Below are positions 30,841 to 43,500 of a stretch of DNA of 64,000 nt, piece by piece. The translations under genes were made by a program, and so were the position numbers. The first letter of the stretch is position 1; the number at the start of each line of letters is the position of its first letter. Below the pieces are notes generated by a model, which saw only the letters and a list, made by a program, of their open reading frames with translations, searched no databases and was not told the origin of the DNA. Source of the stretch: Oopsacas minuta (taxonomy: Eukaryota; Porifera; Hexactinellida; Lyssacinosida; Leucopsacidae); assembly GCA_024704765.1 (NCBI GenBank), contig JAKMXF010000003.1, forward strand, positions 62,001-126,000, written 5' to 3'.

Positions 30841-31574
30841 CTATTCTGTGGGTCCAGCTAGATGGGCACATCTATCAAGCAGTCTTTTGGAATCTCGTAG
30901 CGTCATCGTTGTTAATCGATATTCTTCCCATGCATTGCATATACTGCTTTGAGTCCAACGAAAACGGCGTTTTTGGCGTCTAGTTAACTTTACTCCATGC
31001 ACAAGTCGGACCTGTAGGTCGGCCATCTTTGCCTATATGTAAAATATTAGAATTAAAAATATGGTTTATTAATTATTCAAGTTATTAAAACCAGAAATTA
31101 ACTTTAGAGTTTAGGGAAGTGTTGCCTAAGGTCCTTAACTAGAGTTGATTATTAGTTAAGTTTGTATACATTAGTTGCTTTTCTTACATCTCTTGATAGT
31201 AGTTCTACCAGTAAATAAATTGCGGACTGTTCCTTGTTGCAGCTCTATTTAACTTGGAGTGCCAACCTTCCACATCATTATTGGTTCTTATTAGTTGATT
31301 ATAAACACTCCAAGAATAGGGAGTCCAAATACTATTCGAAATCCATCTAGTATAGACATAGTTTGTTAATTCAACTAATGCATCAGTTCCTGCCTTTTGA
31401 CGCAACTTCCTGAACATTTCCACTATATGTTCTGCTACATCTGAGAGCCTTCAGTGCCAATTCAGGCAGAGGTTTTCTAGACTCCTTTGCAAGGTCAAAT
31501 GCAAAAACGATTCGCTCTTCTCCAATAATACGTTTCTTTGTGGGACTGGGGGGTTGAGTAGGAGTGATTGCCAA
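30841..31574 (-). pseudogene. MULE/FLYWCH-type transposase-derived fragment
   Basis: Minus-strand pieces: MEMFRKLRQKAG, then TNNDVEGWHSKLNRAA (31205-31423), then YLLVELLSRDV in a shifted frame, and after a possible intron MADLQVRLVHGVKL and KKRRFRW-like basic sequence to a stop at 30841. The NN..EGWH.RLN motif and the order are typical of the C-terminal half of MULE-like transposases and their domesticated relatives. The N-terminal half is absent or unrecognisable, so this is a degraded remnant. Confidence 0.5.
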
Positions 31575-31772
31575 GTAGATAGATCGTTACACTTACTGAA
31601 AGCATCACGTTCAGACTTCAATTCGCTGAATCTTCTCCGAATTGAGGAGAATTCGCCATTTGAAAGATCATATATCTGGATGAAGAAATCGACTGCTGTT
31701 CTGATTGAAGGTTGAGAGAGAGAAGATAATCAAAAGCTTCCTGGTTACTCAGTTAGAATTTAAAATATTTGC

Positions 31773-32243
31773 TAGAAATTTACTAAATAAAAGTAGTAAA
31801 ATGTGAATTGCTTATATTCTGAAATTCGTAAAAGTTAGTGGTTCGCTCTCTTAAAGATGCTGAGTGTTCATTTGCGGGAGGCTGGATGTAGGTCTAAATT
31901 ATAGATAATATCATGACAAATCATCCTAAAACTTGATATTACCTGGCCACGACTGGCCACAGTGAGTTTGAGGGGTAATTAGATCAGGGTATAATGTGTC
32001 CGGACACATTATGTGACGTCAAAATTAACTGAACCATGGAGAAAATATTCAAAGTGAAATATTTAGCTCTCATCAGAATTGAGAAGAGAATGTTCTGAAC
32101 TAATAATAGGTGAAAACTTAGAGCTTTCTAATGAGTATTTTTGGATCAAGAATTATATGCCTATGTGTAAACATAACATAGAGTATGAACTTGTATAAAT
32201 ACAGTCAGTATATTAGAATAATCATAAACAGAACAACAAACAA
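31773..32243 (+). repeat. type II 5' flank of NHL gene F
   Basis: Matches the D flank (19909-20382). It contains the palindrome/CRE at 31991-32021 and TATA at 32194. Confidence 0.85.
31991..32021. promoter_or_regulatory. 22-bp palindrome plus consensus CRE, promoter of F
   Basis: Perfect palindrome centred on TGTGTCCGGACACA, one base, then TGACGTCA. Identical to the site before D, although surrounding bases differ in places. Confidence 0.6.
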
Positions 32244-33407
32244 ATGGCTACCAAATACTCAGATGAAATTCCTACCAACCACTTCGAACTAACGGAACAG
32301 ATGATCCATTCCACCTTCGAGAAGATTATTAGGATTGCGAAAGAGAGGAGAGATCAGCTGCTTGTACAGCTGTTCGATATCAAGCAGTATTATCTAAGAA
32401 AGGAGAATACAAGAAAGAAACGAGTAGCAGACCTGGAGAAGATAATCAGACAATTAAATGAGACTTCTATTCAAGAGAATGAAATAGTAAAGTTTCAAGA
32501 AGAACAGATGTTGCAAACAAAAGCTGAAATACAGAAATACGATAAAGAAACGCCTGTCCCATTTCCTTCCTTCTGCCTTGAGGGTCTAGACTCTCTCCTA
32601 GAACAGCTGGAGAAGTTGGGGTCTATTCAGGAGATAGCTGGACTATACAAAAACAAGACAGAGCCAATCAGAAGGATAGGAAAACCTGGCAGTGAGATAG
32701 GGGAGCTGAATTACCCTTATGGACTAGCTCTAGATGGAGATAAGATCTATATAGCAGATGCATACAATAAAAGAATACAGATCTTCTCTACAGAAGGTAA
32801 GTTCATTCATGAATTTGGTAAAGAGGAGCTAGATATTCCATCCGGTATAGCATTATATAAGGAATGGGTGTTTGTAAGTGATTGGGGATTTAATTTTATA
32901 TTAAAATTCTCTAAAACAAATTACAAATTAATTAAGAGTGTTAAGGGAGTTGTTAGTTACCCTTATGGTCTAACAACTGACACAAATGGAGAAGTGTTAG
33001 TTGCAGATTTGGGTAATAATAGAATTGCAGTATTCAGCTCTGATTTAGAATATATTAGAGAAATAGGAAAAGACAAACTTATAAGACCGAATGACGTCAA
33101 AATAAATAATAATAATATATTTGTAGCAGACAAGAATAAGATTAATAATATACACATATTCTCTAAATCAGGTGATTTATTGAAAAGTTACATAAAATTG
33201 GAAAATGGAGAATATATTTTTCTGTGTTTTGATTTGTATAATAATATTATAATTACCGATTATTGGGGAAATTCAATTAATATATTTACTAAAGATGGAC
33301 AGCTGATACACAAAATTGAATGTAATAATCCTAGAGGAATTATTGTTAATAATAACTTTGATATTATTTGTGCTAGTTATAGTGATAGTGTAATAAATAT
33401 ATATTAA
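32244..33407 (+). CDS. coiled-coil + NHL-propeller protein, copy F
   Basis: 387 aa, intronless. It keeps the common backbone with scattered changes in the coiled coil (FDIKQYYLRKE, PSFCLEGLD). Variable blade residues are NYPYG, ADAYNKR, DIPSG, SDWGFNF, SYPYG, ADLGNNR, IRPND, TDYWGN, NNPRG and SYSDS. It lies tail-to-tail with the MAP3K gene, whose last exon starts 379 bp downstream on the other strand. This junction is the source of the segment now found downstream of B. Confidence 0.88.
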   Translation: MATKYSDEIPTNHFELTEQMIHSTFEKIIRIAKERRDQLLVQLFDIKQYYLRKENTRKKRVADLEKIIRQLNETSIQENEIVKFQEEQMLQTKAEIQKYDKETPVPFPSFCLEGLDSLLEQLEKLGSIQEIAGLYKNKTEPIRRIGKPGSEIGELNYPYGLALDGDKIYIADAYNKRIQIFSTEGKFIHEFGKEELDIPSGIALYKEWVFVSDWGFNFILKFSKTNYKLIKSVKGVVSYPYGLTTDTNGEVLVADLGNNRIAVFSSDLEYIREIGKDKLIRPNDVKINNNNIFVADKNKINNIHIFSKSGDLLKSYIKLENGEYIFLCFDLYNNIIITDYWGNSINIFTKDGQLIHKIECNNPRGIIVNNNFDIICASYSDSVINIY

Positions 33408-33785
33408 TTATATTATTATTGTTATTAATGTTGTTATTTGTTTGTAATTAAATTCTCATATTTTACTATTTTTATTAATAATTTCCTTTCCAATGTAAAT
33501 ATAATTTTTCAAAAAATAGAATTAAATCATTAAATAATAAAAATTACGCACAAAGTTCTAACTAATCAACTTCTAACTCGATTCCAACTCCGGGCTCGGA
33601 TATCTCCGGTGGACTCCCTGCTGTCCTCCGATGGGCCACTAGGTGTGAGGGATTATTGCATTTTTCTTTAATAGTAGTATATTATTAATAATCTGAGATA
33701 AAAATAGAATCCAGTTCAAGTTATAGGCGAATAACAAAGAGCACACACATTAGAAGATATATTGTTAAAATAATATACACAGGTG

Positions 33786-34513
33786 TTAAAAAGATTCTCT
33801 TAAGAATTGGGTGAGTAGGAGCTGTTTAGCACTAGGACGATTGGATGGATCTCTAAATGAAATATTAATAGTTATACAGATGTACAAACAAATTCAGAGT
33901 GTAATCTAAGATATTGCTTATATCTTAGAAAGGTGTTCCCAGACTAATCACATTCCACATACACACAAAATTCAAATTTCTAGCCCTTATCATTCCCCAA
34001 ATAATATTCTCTTAAAATTCATTCATGAACAATATTTTTGTCCCCCGCGGGGGTTCACAATAGGTGACCATTACTGTAGCCTAATTATCAAACTAACTGT
34101 TGCAGACATCTGTTAATAAATGCCTTCACTCCATCTGATAATGTATCAGGAAGTTGTGGTAGATCATATCCCATTCCTATCCTGAATAGAGCTGCTTCTT
34201 GTGAGATATCTTTAAAGGCCCTACAAACACTCTTGAAGCTAAAATATGTGATGGAGGGAAGGGAGGTATTCTCATGTGCATAATTACAGAATCCATTCTA
34301 TTACAATCATTTAAGAGTAAATACCAAGGTGGCTTCCCTGTTGCCATCTCAAAAACTGTACATCCAATGCTCCTATAGAAATATACAAGATAATGGCAAC
34401 AAAATATAAATGCAAATACAGTCAATGCCCCCGGGAAGTCAAAATCGGTTCGAGATAGCGAATATTCGAGTTAACAGGTTTTTGAGATAGTGGATGTTGA
34501 GTGTATATAAAGT

Positions 34514-34554
<41 letters not shown>

Positions 34555-37500
34555 GACACACCATATATCAGCCTTTTCATTATACTCTTCTTCTCGTATA
34601 ACCTCAGGAGCCATCCAATATACAGTTCCTTTCATAGATTTGCATAACATTGTGAACTTATCGTAGGTAAGCTAGAAGTATAATTATTGAATAATAAGCG
34701 AATAATTATGGCTGCTATATGTGTCTTACCGTAGCCGATTCATCTCTGAAAGCTCTTGCACACCCAAAGTCTATCAGTTTTATGCATCCACTCGGCTCTA
34801 CCATTATGTTATCTCCCTTCACGTCTCTAACATATACGAATAGTTAATTAGTGTCCATCGTATAGGGGAGGGGGAGCATTTCTAGCGTCCGTTGGTGTTC
34901 GTATTAAAGATATTCTGGTATACATATGTACTTACCTGTGTATTACATTCTTTGAATGTAAATACTTAACTCCACTGACAATCTGACGAGTGTAATTCCT
35001 TAGAAAAGATTCTTCAAATGGTCCGTATCTAATTACAGAATTAATTCAATTATCTATAAACTATTCTATTTTTAGAACAGTAGACTCAGATTAATTAGGG
35101 TCATATCTGGATCAGACCATTTTGACCTGATTAACCGGTGTCTACTGTAGTAGATGAATAGATAATTGTATTTCTGATTTTCTTACGTTTTCAGCAGTCG
35201 AGCTACAGATCCTCCAGCTACGAACTCCATGAATATATTCACTATCATGTTGTCAAGACACGAGCCGAGATATTTGACTATATTTCCATGAGAAAGTCTC
35301 TTAAGAACATCCACTTCTGCTTTGACGAGTTCGTATTGCTAAAAATAGAAATATTGCATACAACAATTCCCTAAAGATTATTGCATCTATTATGATTAAT
35401 CATATTTTGACACCTTTGATAATGTCCTATGAAATTGTATGAACTCAATATTTCCTATTTTTCACGCATAAATATCAAGGAAGAATCTACAAGAAATGAT
35501 TAGAATCATAAATTGGAACTGATAGCTAATACGGCATAGCAACTAATTCTATACAAGGAATGTGGCTAGTTATAACTGGAACTAATTTACATATTGAAAG
35601 TCATCTGACCTAACACATCCGTAATTCTGTGAGACAATAGTCTCGTGGTAGAGTTCAAGGAAATGTGATTAGTTGTAACTTTCTATTTCATCACTTAACA
35701 CCTGAATAATGAATGTATGAATTTGTATAAATACAGTCTGTAAATGAGAATAATCATAAACAGAACAACAAACAAATGGCCACCCAATACTCAGATGAAA
35801 TTCCTACCAACCCTTTCGAACTAACGGAACAGATGATCCATTCCACCTTCGAGAAGATTATTCGGATTGCGACAGAAAGGAGAGATCAGCTGCTTGTCCA
35901 TCTGTTCGATATGAAGCAGGACTATCTAAGAAAGGAGAACACAAGAAAGAAACAATTAGCAGACCTGGAGAAGATGATCCAACAATTCAATGAGACTTCT
36001 ATTCAAGAGAATGAAATAGTGAAGTTTCAAGAAGAACAGATGTTGCAAACAAGAGCTAAAATACAGAAATACGAAAAAGAAACGCCTGTCCCATTTCCTT
36101 CCTTCAATAGTGAGGGTGTAGACTCTCTCCTAGAACAGCTGGAGAAGTTGGGGTCTATTCAGGAGATAGCTGGACTATACAGAAACAAGACAGAGCCAAT
36201 GAGAAGGATAGGAAAACCTGGAAGAGAGAAAGGGGAGCTGAATTACCCTTATGGACTAGCTCTAGATGGAGATAAGATCTATATAGCAGATACAGGCAAT
36301 AATAGAATACAGATCTTCTCTACAGAAGGTAAGTTCATTCAAGAATTTGGTAAAGAGCAGCTAAATACCCCACACGGTATAGCATTATATAAGGAATGGA
36401 TGTTTATAAGTGATGGGGAACTTAATGCTGTATTAAAATTCTCTAAAACAAATTACAAATTAATTAAGAGTGTTAAGGAAGGTGTTAGTTTCCCTCATGG
36501 TCTAACAACTGACACGAATGGAGAAGTGTTAGTTGCAGATTCTAATAATAATAGAATTGCAGTATTCAGCTCTGATTTAGAATATATTAGAGAAATAGGA
36601 AAAGACAAACTTAGATTTCCGCGTGACGTCAAAATAAATAATAATAATATATTTGTATTAGACAATAATGAGATTAATAATATACACATATTCTCTAAAT
36701 CAGGTGATTTATTGAAAAGTTTCTTAGAATTAGAGGATGGAAGAGGTTTAATTTATATGTGTTTAGATTTGTGTAATAATATTATAATTAGCGATTGTTC
36801 GGGAAATTCAATTAATATATTTACTAAAGATGGACAGCTGATACACAAAATTATATGTAATATACCCACAGGAATTATTATTAATAATAACTTTGATATT
36901 ATTTGTGCTAATTGTAGTGATAATGTAATAAATATATATTAATTATATTGTTGTTATTTACATATTTGTTTGTAATTAAATTCTCATATTTCTCTTTTTA
37001 TATTAATAATTTTGGTACAACGAATCTAGACTTAAATAATATTTCCCAAAATTACAAATTGACTGACAGATGAAATAACTATTGTGTATTTTGGTAGTTA
37101 GCTAACTGATCATGACATAACATTTCAAGGACCAAATCAACGGTCCTAATCTGGGGGCTATCGACCCCTTGGTGGTCCACGGGTAACAAACAATAATATA
37201 TCTAATATCAATACTCAATTTCCATGTATGGTTATACTCGTATATCTCTGTTTTATACAACCAACCTTCATTGCTTTCTCTTTATCATAATAGTTAAGTT
37301 CAATCTGCTTCACTGCTATTATCATTCCTTTATCAAGAGTTAATCCTCTCACAACCTAATCAACATATTATCATAAAGGTTCTGTAAATATTTTACCCCT
37401 TATGCTGTGATCTCGACTAAGCAGAGATATTAATAATATCGCTAGACTTATTGCCGGTTATAAGAACACCCTTGGGAGTAGCAATGGATGGTCTATGAGT

Positions 37501-40500
37501 TGTCAGAAAATATACAGAAATATATTAGGACAATTTTCCAGAGTTCGTATATCTAGCATGTTCTTATAACCGGCATTGAATGTACCAGATTACTAACTAC
37601 AGTGTAACCTCCATTACACTGTAGTTAGTAATCTGTCTCCATAAATGTGGTAACAGAGATGCCGAAAAATGCTTCCCCTTTTGTGGAGGTTCATTTGTAT
37701 AGGACTAGGAGTTTGTTGATATATTTTCAGAAGTTCCCGTTTCCACAGGTCCCACACTGTCTAATAAAGTTACTAACAGTTCCATATGCTCCAATGCCTA
37801 ATACAGCTCCTCTCTTCCATCTAATAACTTCAGTTGTATCTTCATCACTATCATAATCTGATTCCTTGTCACACTCCGCGTGTTCTGAGAGTACACGAGA
37901 GGATTTGGAAGGTAGAGAGGGAGAGAGACAAGATTTTTGAGGAGTTAATCTGCTTCTTGTTTTACCAAGGATTGATACTATTTCCTACAAGATTAAATAA
38001 TAATTTGACGTGTATGCCTTGAAAATTGTCCCGCCTGTAGTCTTACAAACCACCGGCAAGACGAAGCCCGAATTCTCCAGTTTCTAATGCATTTACAACA
38101 CTTTGAGAATTTCTAATTGAATTAGTGTGTACAAATCATTCAATATTGTCAGCGGCGAACCTTACCTCGCTGTTAACAGCTTCCTTCTCAATCTCCGGGA
38201 TAGATGGACAGAGAGGAACTTCATCTTCTATCATAGATACTCTACTCTTATGATTACATTCCTCTAGCGTTATCGGTTGTTGTGCTATACCCTTGAGAGA
38301 GATAGAAGGGAGAGATCTACGTGTTGATAGATCCTGTGTGGGAGATACTTGTCCCATTTCCACTGATGCCAGGAGTGGTTTCTGTATAATCTACAATTAA
38401 AATTCGTTAGGTAACATTGTCTTTGCAGAGATATAAATTGAATAAACGTAGACTGACTGAGTAATTATTTCTGATTGGAGTTCTTGTTAGTATAGAATTA
38501 ACTGGGGAAGACATATGTCTAATTTTAGGAGAGTTTACAAGTTCATCTTCTCTGAGGATACCCTTCCTAGCGGATAGAGGAGAGCTAGGGACACCGGCTG
38601 AGGGAGAGGGAGGTCTGTAAGTGAGCGGGCTGCAGGGGCAGAATATCGCATCTTCTAATCCGAGGTCTGAACCCGGATTGGATTTAAAATTTATTGAAGT
38701 TAAACTTTTTGAGAGAGTAAGACAGTCAGATGACTTAGACCTATACAAAAAGGGATACAGTCATGACGGGATAATATGAACATAGCAGTAGCCCAAAAAT
38801 CATTCCCATAAGAATAATCTACTGCACTGACCTTGATCTTAAAGAGGAATGCTTTTCTGGGTTAGATATGGATCTCCCAGGGCTAATTGAAGGGAGAAAT
38901 GGATTCTCAGTTTCTGGGAGAGAATTCTTCCTCAGAGAGGAGGACAGACTGACAGAGGGCTCTATGAACGAGCTAGGACGTGAACGGATAAGTTGAGGTG
39001 ACTGTGATACCCGAGGGAGTGAGAAGTGAGAGGGGACAGGGGTACTAGGTCTGTCTGGTACTGGTGACTGTGGAGTTGGGGTTTGTGTACTCTCAAATTG
39101 TTCAGGAGGGTTAATAACAACCTCTTCAGATACTGAACTAAACAGATAATCAAGATTAATACAGAGCATGCTGGTTATGAGAACATGTACTGTTCTTGTG
39201 ACCAGCAGCTAGCATACTTCTAATAATCACTTACCTCTCTTCCTTAACTCCCTCTTCAATTTCTACATTCGCGCTCTCCTGTTGTGTAGTATTAAATCTC
39301 TGTAATTCTAGAACTGTTAATGCTTGTGCTGGAGTCTTAAGGTCGTAAACAACTGAATCACTTTGTGTTTGTTTACGTGTTTGTACTTGTAGGTTTAGAT
39401 CTGGTTGTGGTGGTCTGAATGAGGGAAAATTGGAATTGTTAGTGTTGTATGTTTGTTTGTTCATGAACTTACTTAGAAAACTTCTGAGCAACAACAGCTA
39501 GGCTAATTGGTTGCACAATATTACTAGTGTCAACAGGCCTCTGTTTATTAGACACAGTACATTGTCCTGTAGGTTTATATACCGTATTCTCATTCACAGC
39601 TCTCCGCTTCTCTGGGACTTGATTAATGTCGAGCAAGAAGAATCTATGAATGCATAACATTTGTTCCTGTAAGTTATGCAGGAATATTATCGGATATAAA
39701 TAGGATAGTTTATTACTTGAGAGGATTATTTTCCTTGTTCTGTCCGAGTACAACTGTTCCTCCGATTCCTAAGCCTTTAATACCTCCTATATTAACTAAC
39801 ACTGGTTTAGCTGGTTCTGTTACATTGCTAGCATCAGAGTCTACAACATTATTAATATTTAGAATATTCTAGAATTCGTTGCATAAAATTCATACACTCA
39901 AACATGATTAACGGACACTTTTTGCCAGTCCCTTCGGTGTGAATTTTTAATCATATTAAAATAGATATTTGCATAGAAAACTGACGTTTTCAAGAAGGTA
40001 TAATTCTCCAAATAGGTGACAAAATGTGCATATACCCAATGGTTCCTTTCAAATATTTCGACCTCATTTTCAAAGTTTAAAATATAATAAACCTTCGTGT
40101 ATTTGAGTTAAGAGGTTAATATCACTCTTTGCATTAGTTTTCATATTTCTTATTGGAGTTTTGTGTAGTCTATCGAATACAGACGATTTGGTCTCTCTAA
40201 TATTCTTCAAATTGGCGCCTTTATTTTTCACACCTATTCTAGCTGTATGCGGGGAGGTGTCAGCTTGTTTTAATATTTGTTTATTTGTGTCATTTTGTTT
40301 GGCAGGAAATTCAGTTAGATTAGGATTAGACTGTGAGGTGTTAGCTGTATCCTGTTGTGTTGTAGGTGCTTGTACGCGTTTTGATTGGTTGATAGTGCCT
40401 GTGTTGTCTAATACTTTAGCTGTTGTGATTGTTTGTTGATCTTTTGAGACCCTAAAAATGAAGAAATTTGAAATACAGAAGAGTCCGCTTTTCACAGTGG

Positions 40501-43500
40501 GTGAAAAATAAATAGAGTGAGTTTCGGCGTCCCTGATACCACGTTTGTGGAGGATATACTGGTAATATTATACCTGGGATGTTTAGGCATTGAAAGAGCC
40601 TTTAGTTTATCTTCACTCGGCGGCTTCAAAACTTTCCCTAAACACAAACAAACAAACAATAATAAATGTATATAATAAACAAAATATGAGAATGTATTTA
40701 CGTTTTGTATATCTTCTGGGTTTCTTCTTGCTAGATAAGTTTTCACCTTGACTATTCTGAATATTTCTCTGTAATTATATCATATAGAAATAACAGTGGA
40801 GTAGTCATATTTTGCGCGAATTTCCCTTACTATTCGAGAAAGTATTTCAAATACGAATAGACTCTTAAGTCCTTATAAATACTTGCTATTAAGTGAGTAT
40901 TGCAAATAGATCGACTGGAGGTAGAGTCAAGTAATTACAGCTTATACCCTCGGGAAAAGAATTTACCTGTGAATCAAGAATAGTTTGAGAAGTTTGAGAA
41001 AGGATACTCGCATCCAAAGCTAAAATTATTTAAATTATCAAACAAACAATCCATATACCATCGATTCGACCCCTCGGTAGTCCACAGAGGACAGCAGGGG
41101 TCCACAGAAATTAGAACCGTTGGCTTAAGTGTCTTACCTGATAATCGAACTGCCTTGCTTGCCAACAGCTGACTCGGTAATCCTCCCAGCTGATCCAAAG
41201 CTTCCCCATCATCTATATACACATCTCCTTCATCATCTGATTTCACACCTCTGTCTGACACCAAATTAACACCCAAATAACCAGGATTCTGGTTGATTCT
41301 TGTATCAGATGGAAGAGGTATTCTAACACCTAGCTCATTGATGTAATGTCTATTCAGATCTAAATATGGTATACATGAATATTTATTCGTATTTTATAGT
41401 GATAGAAATTGACACTTCTCAATAATAACCCCCGGGGCGTGTCAGAGGGCAAATCCCCATACCAGAGGCAAATTTCCTAACCAAATTGAAGCCAAACTGG
41501 AGGAGGTGAGACAATCAACTCCCGTTAGATCGAAGCTCAAGGAACAGCTATAATTACTTCGAGATAACCAATGGAATATATGTTAGCTTGACTGTTTGGG
41601 ACCATATTTGTACAATTCCACACTCCGATACAACTGGAGTTAACTTTACATATACTAACCCTGAGATCTGTCAGTCCCAATACGAACCCCCCTATGGTGT
41701 GTAGGAGGAGTAAGAGGACCCTCTCTCTGATAAGGGTACATATAATCATGTGTCCCATTCGGTTCTCCTGTCTGTTCTAATAAACAGCTGTTTGTTAGAG
41801 TTATTTCAGAATCTGTTCTCTCCACCTGGGTAGCTTCAGTCCAGGCTTCTTTTAATTTTCTCTTCATTCCATCTGTACTAGCCAGTTGATAAGCAGAATC
41901 TCCTGTTATATAGGTTAAAGTAAGCTAAGCATTTACAATAGAATCTGGTTAATACGAACAACAACGGAAGGTCACTCACCTTTATCATCTACAATACGAA
42001 TATCAGCTCCACTGCCTAGGAGAAAGCCTGCTAGCTCAACAGTTCCTTTCTTAGCCTGTTTGGGAACAGAATTAAATCAAATAAATTGCAACAAACTTTC
42101 AATCAGACAAAAGTTTGATAATTATTTCATTTCCCAAAAGCCAATTTGACATAATTTCTATTAATTATATTTTCACACTTAATATATGAAATGGCTCTTC
42201 CTTGGCTAAACCTATTTGGCCTACCGATAGACTCAGCCCTGACGACTTGCACTTGTACATAGAGGCCACTTTGGCTCCTTTGGACCTAAACTAACAGTTC
42301 CCATTTTGCTATGTACCAATTAACTGCAAACTGTGAACCAATGAAAAACCACCTTCCAACCCAACAACCAATAGGATTCTCAGCTACAAATAGGCCGATG
42401 TGTGAGTATAAATAGGAAAACAAACAATTTGTTGTAATTTTTAAATGTCACAAATAAACTCGCCCCAGACAACAACAGCAACCCCCAAGGATGTAATAGT
42501 TATGAAGGAAGTTAAACCGATTACATTCTTCGGGTATATTCTAGAAAAGACAATTGGAGCGGGGGCTTATGCTAAAGTGAAAGAAGGCCGATCAATTAAG
42601 GAAGATATGAGTGTAGCTGTCAAAATAATAAACAGAGAGAAGGCCGGAGAAGATGTGATTGAAAAGTTCACGAAAAGGGAAATTGAGATTATGCGATCAC
42701 TCGACCATCCTAATGTCGTCACTACATATGAAGTAGTAATGAATGAGAAATTCATATTTATAGTCATGGACCTTGCTGAGTGTGGAGATCTGTTAGATTT
42801 CGTGATTGCAAGACAATACCTCAATGAAGAAATGGCACAACACTTTTTTAACGATCTCATATCCGGCATGCAGTATATACACACTAATGGATTCGCTCAT
42901 CGTGACTTAAAATGTGAAAACCTGTTAATCCATAAGAACTTCAATCTAAAGATCTCAGATTTCGGATTTTCAACACAAATCAGTCATAAACGCTGTGACA
43001 CATACTGTGGATCTCTAGCATACGCAGCGCCAGAGGTGATTGACGGAAAACCTTATATTGCTACGTTTTCAGATATTTGGAGTATGGGAGTTGTATTATA
43101 CGCTATGGTTATAGGAAAACTGCCATTCACTGAGAACGAATTGACCGCGAAACAAGGGCCAGAACGAATCCTAAACCTGAACTTTCCACATATGATATCA
43201 GATGAATGTGTTAGCATATTACATTCGATCCTTGATAGCTGTCCAGCTCAGAGAATCCAATTGAATAAAATGCAGGAACATAAATGGATGATTAGAAAGA
43301 AATCTAGCAATGCAATCAAGGAGGAATTGAGATATGAATCAGAGGAATCGAATTCTAACACTTCTGAAAGTTATCAAACTGCTATTAACTCACAACCAAG
43401 CTCAAAGTGTAGAATCAAAACAAACGGAGAAGTGCCTGATATCAAATCGGTGCCAAAACAACAGGATAAAGGGAGGAACAGTCGTACCAACACCCCCGAG

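Noticed and set aside
34177-34425. 82-codon frame reading through MAP3K exon 30 into the intron
   Set aside because: Splicing at 34325 and 34220 restores the conserved KPPW-AFKDISQ kinase sequence; the read-through has none.
7764-36942. Diversity-generating retroelement as cause of the NHL variability
   Set aside because: No reverse transcriptase or template repeat in the window, and changes are not limited to adenines; point selection plus exchange between copies is simpler.
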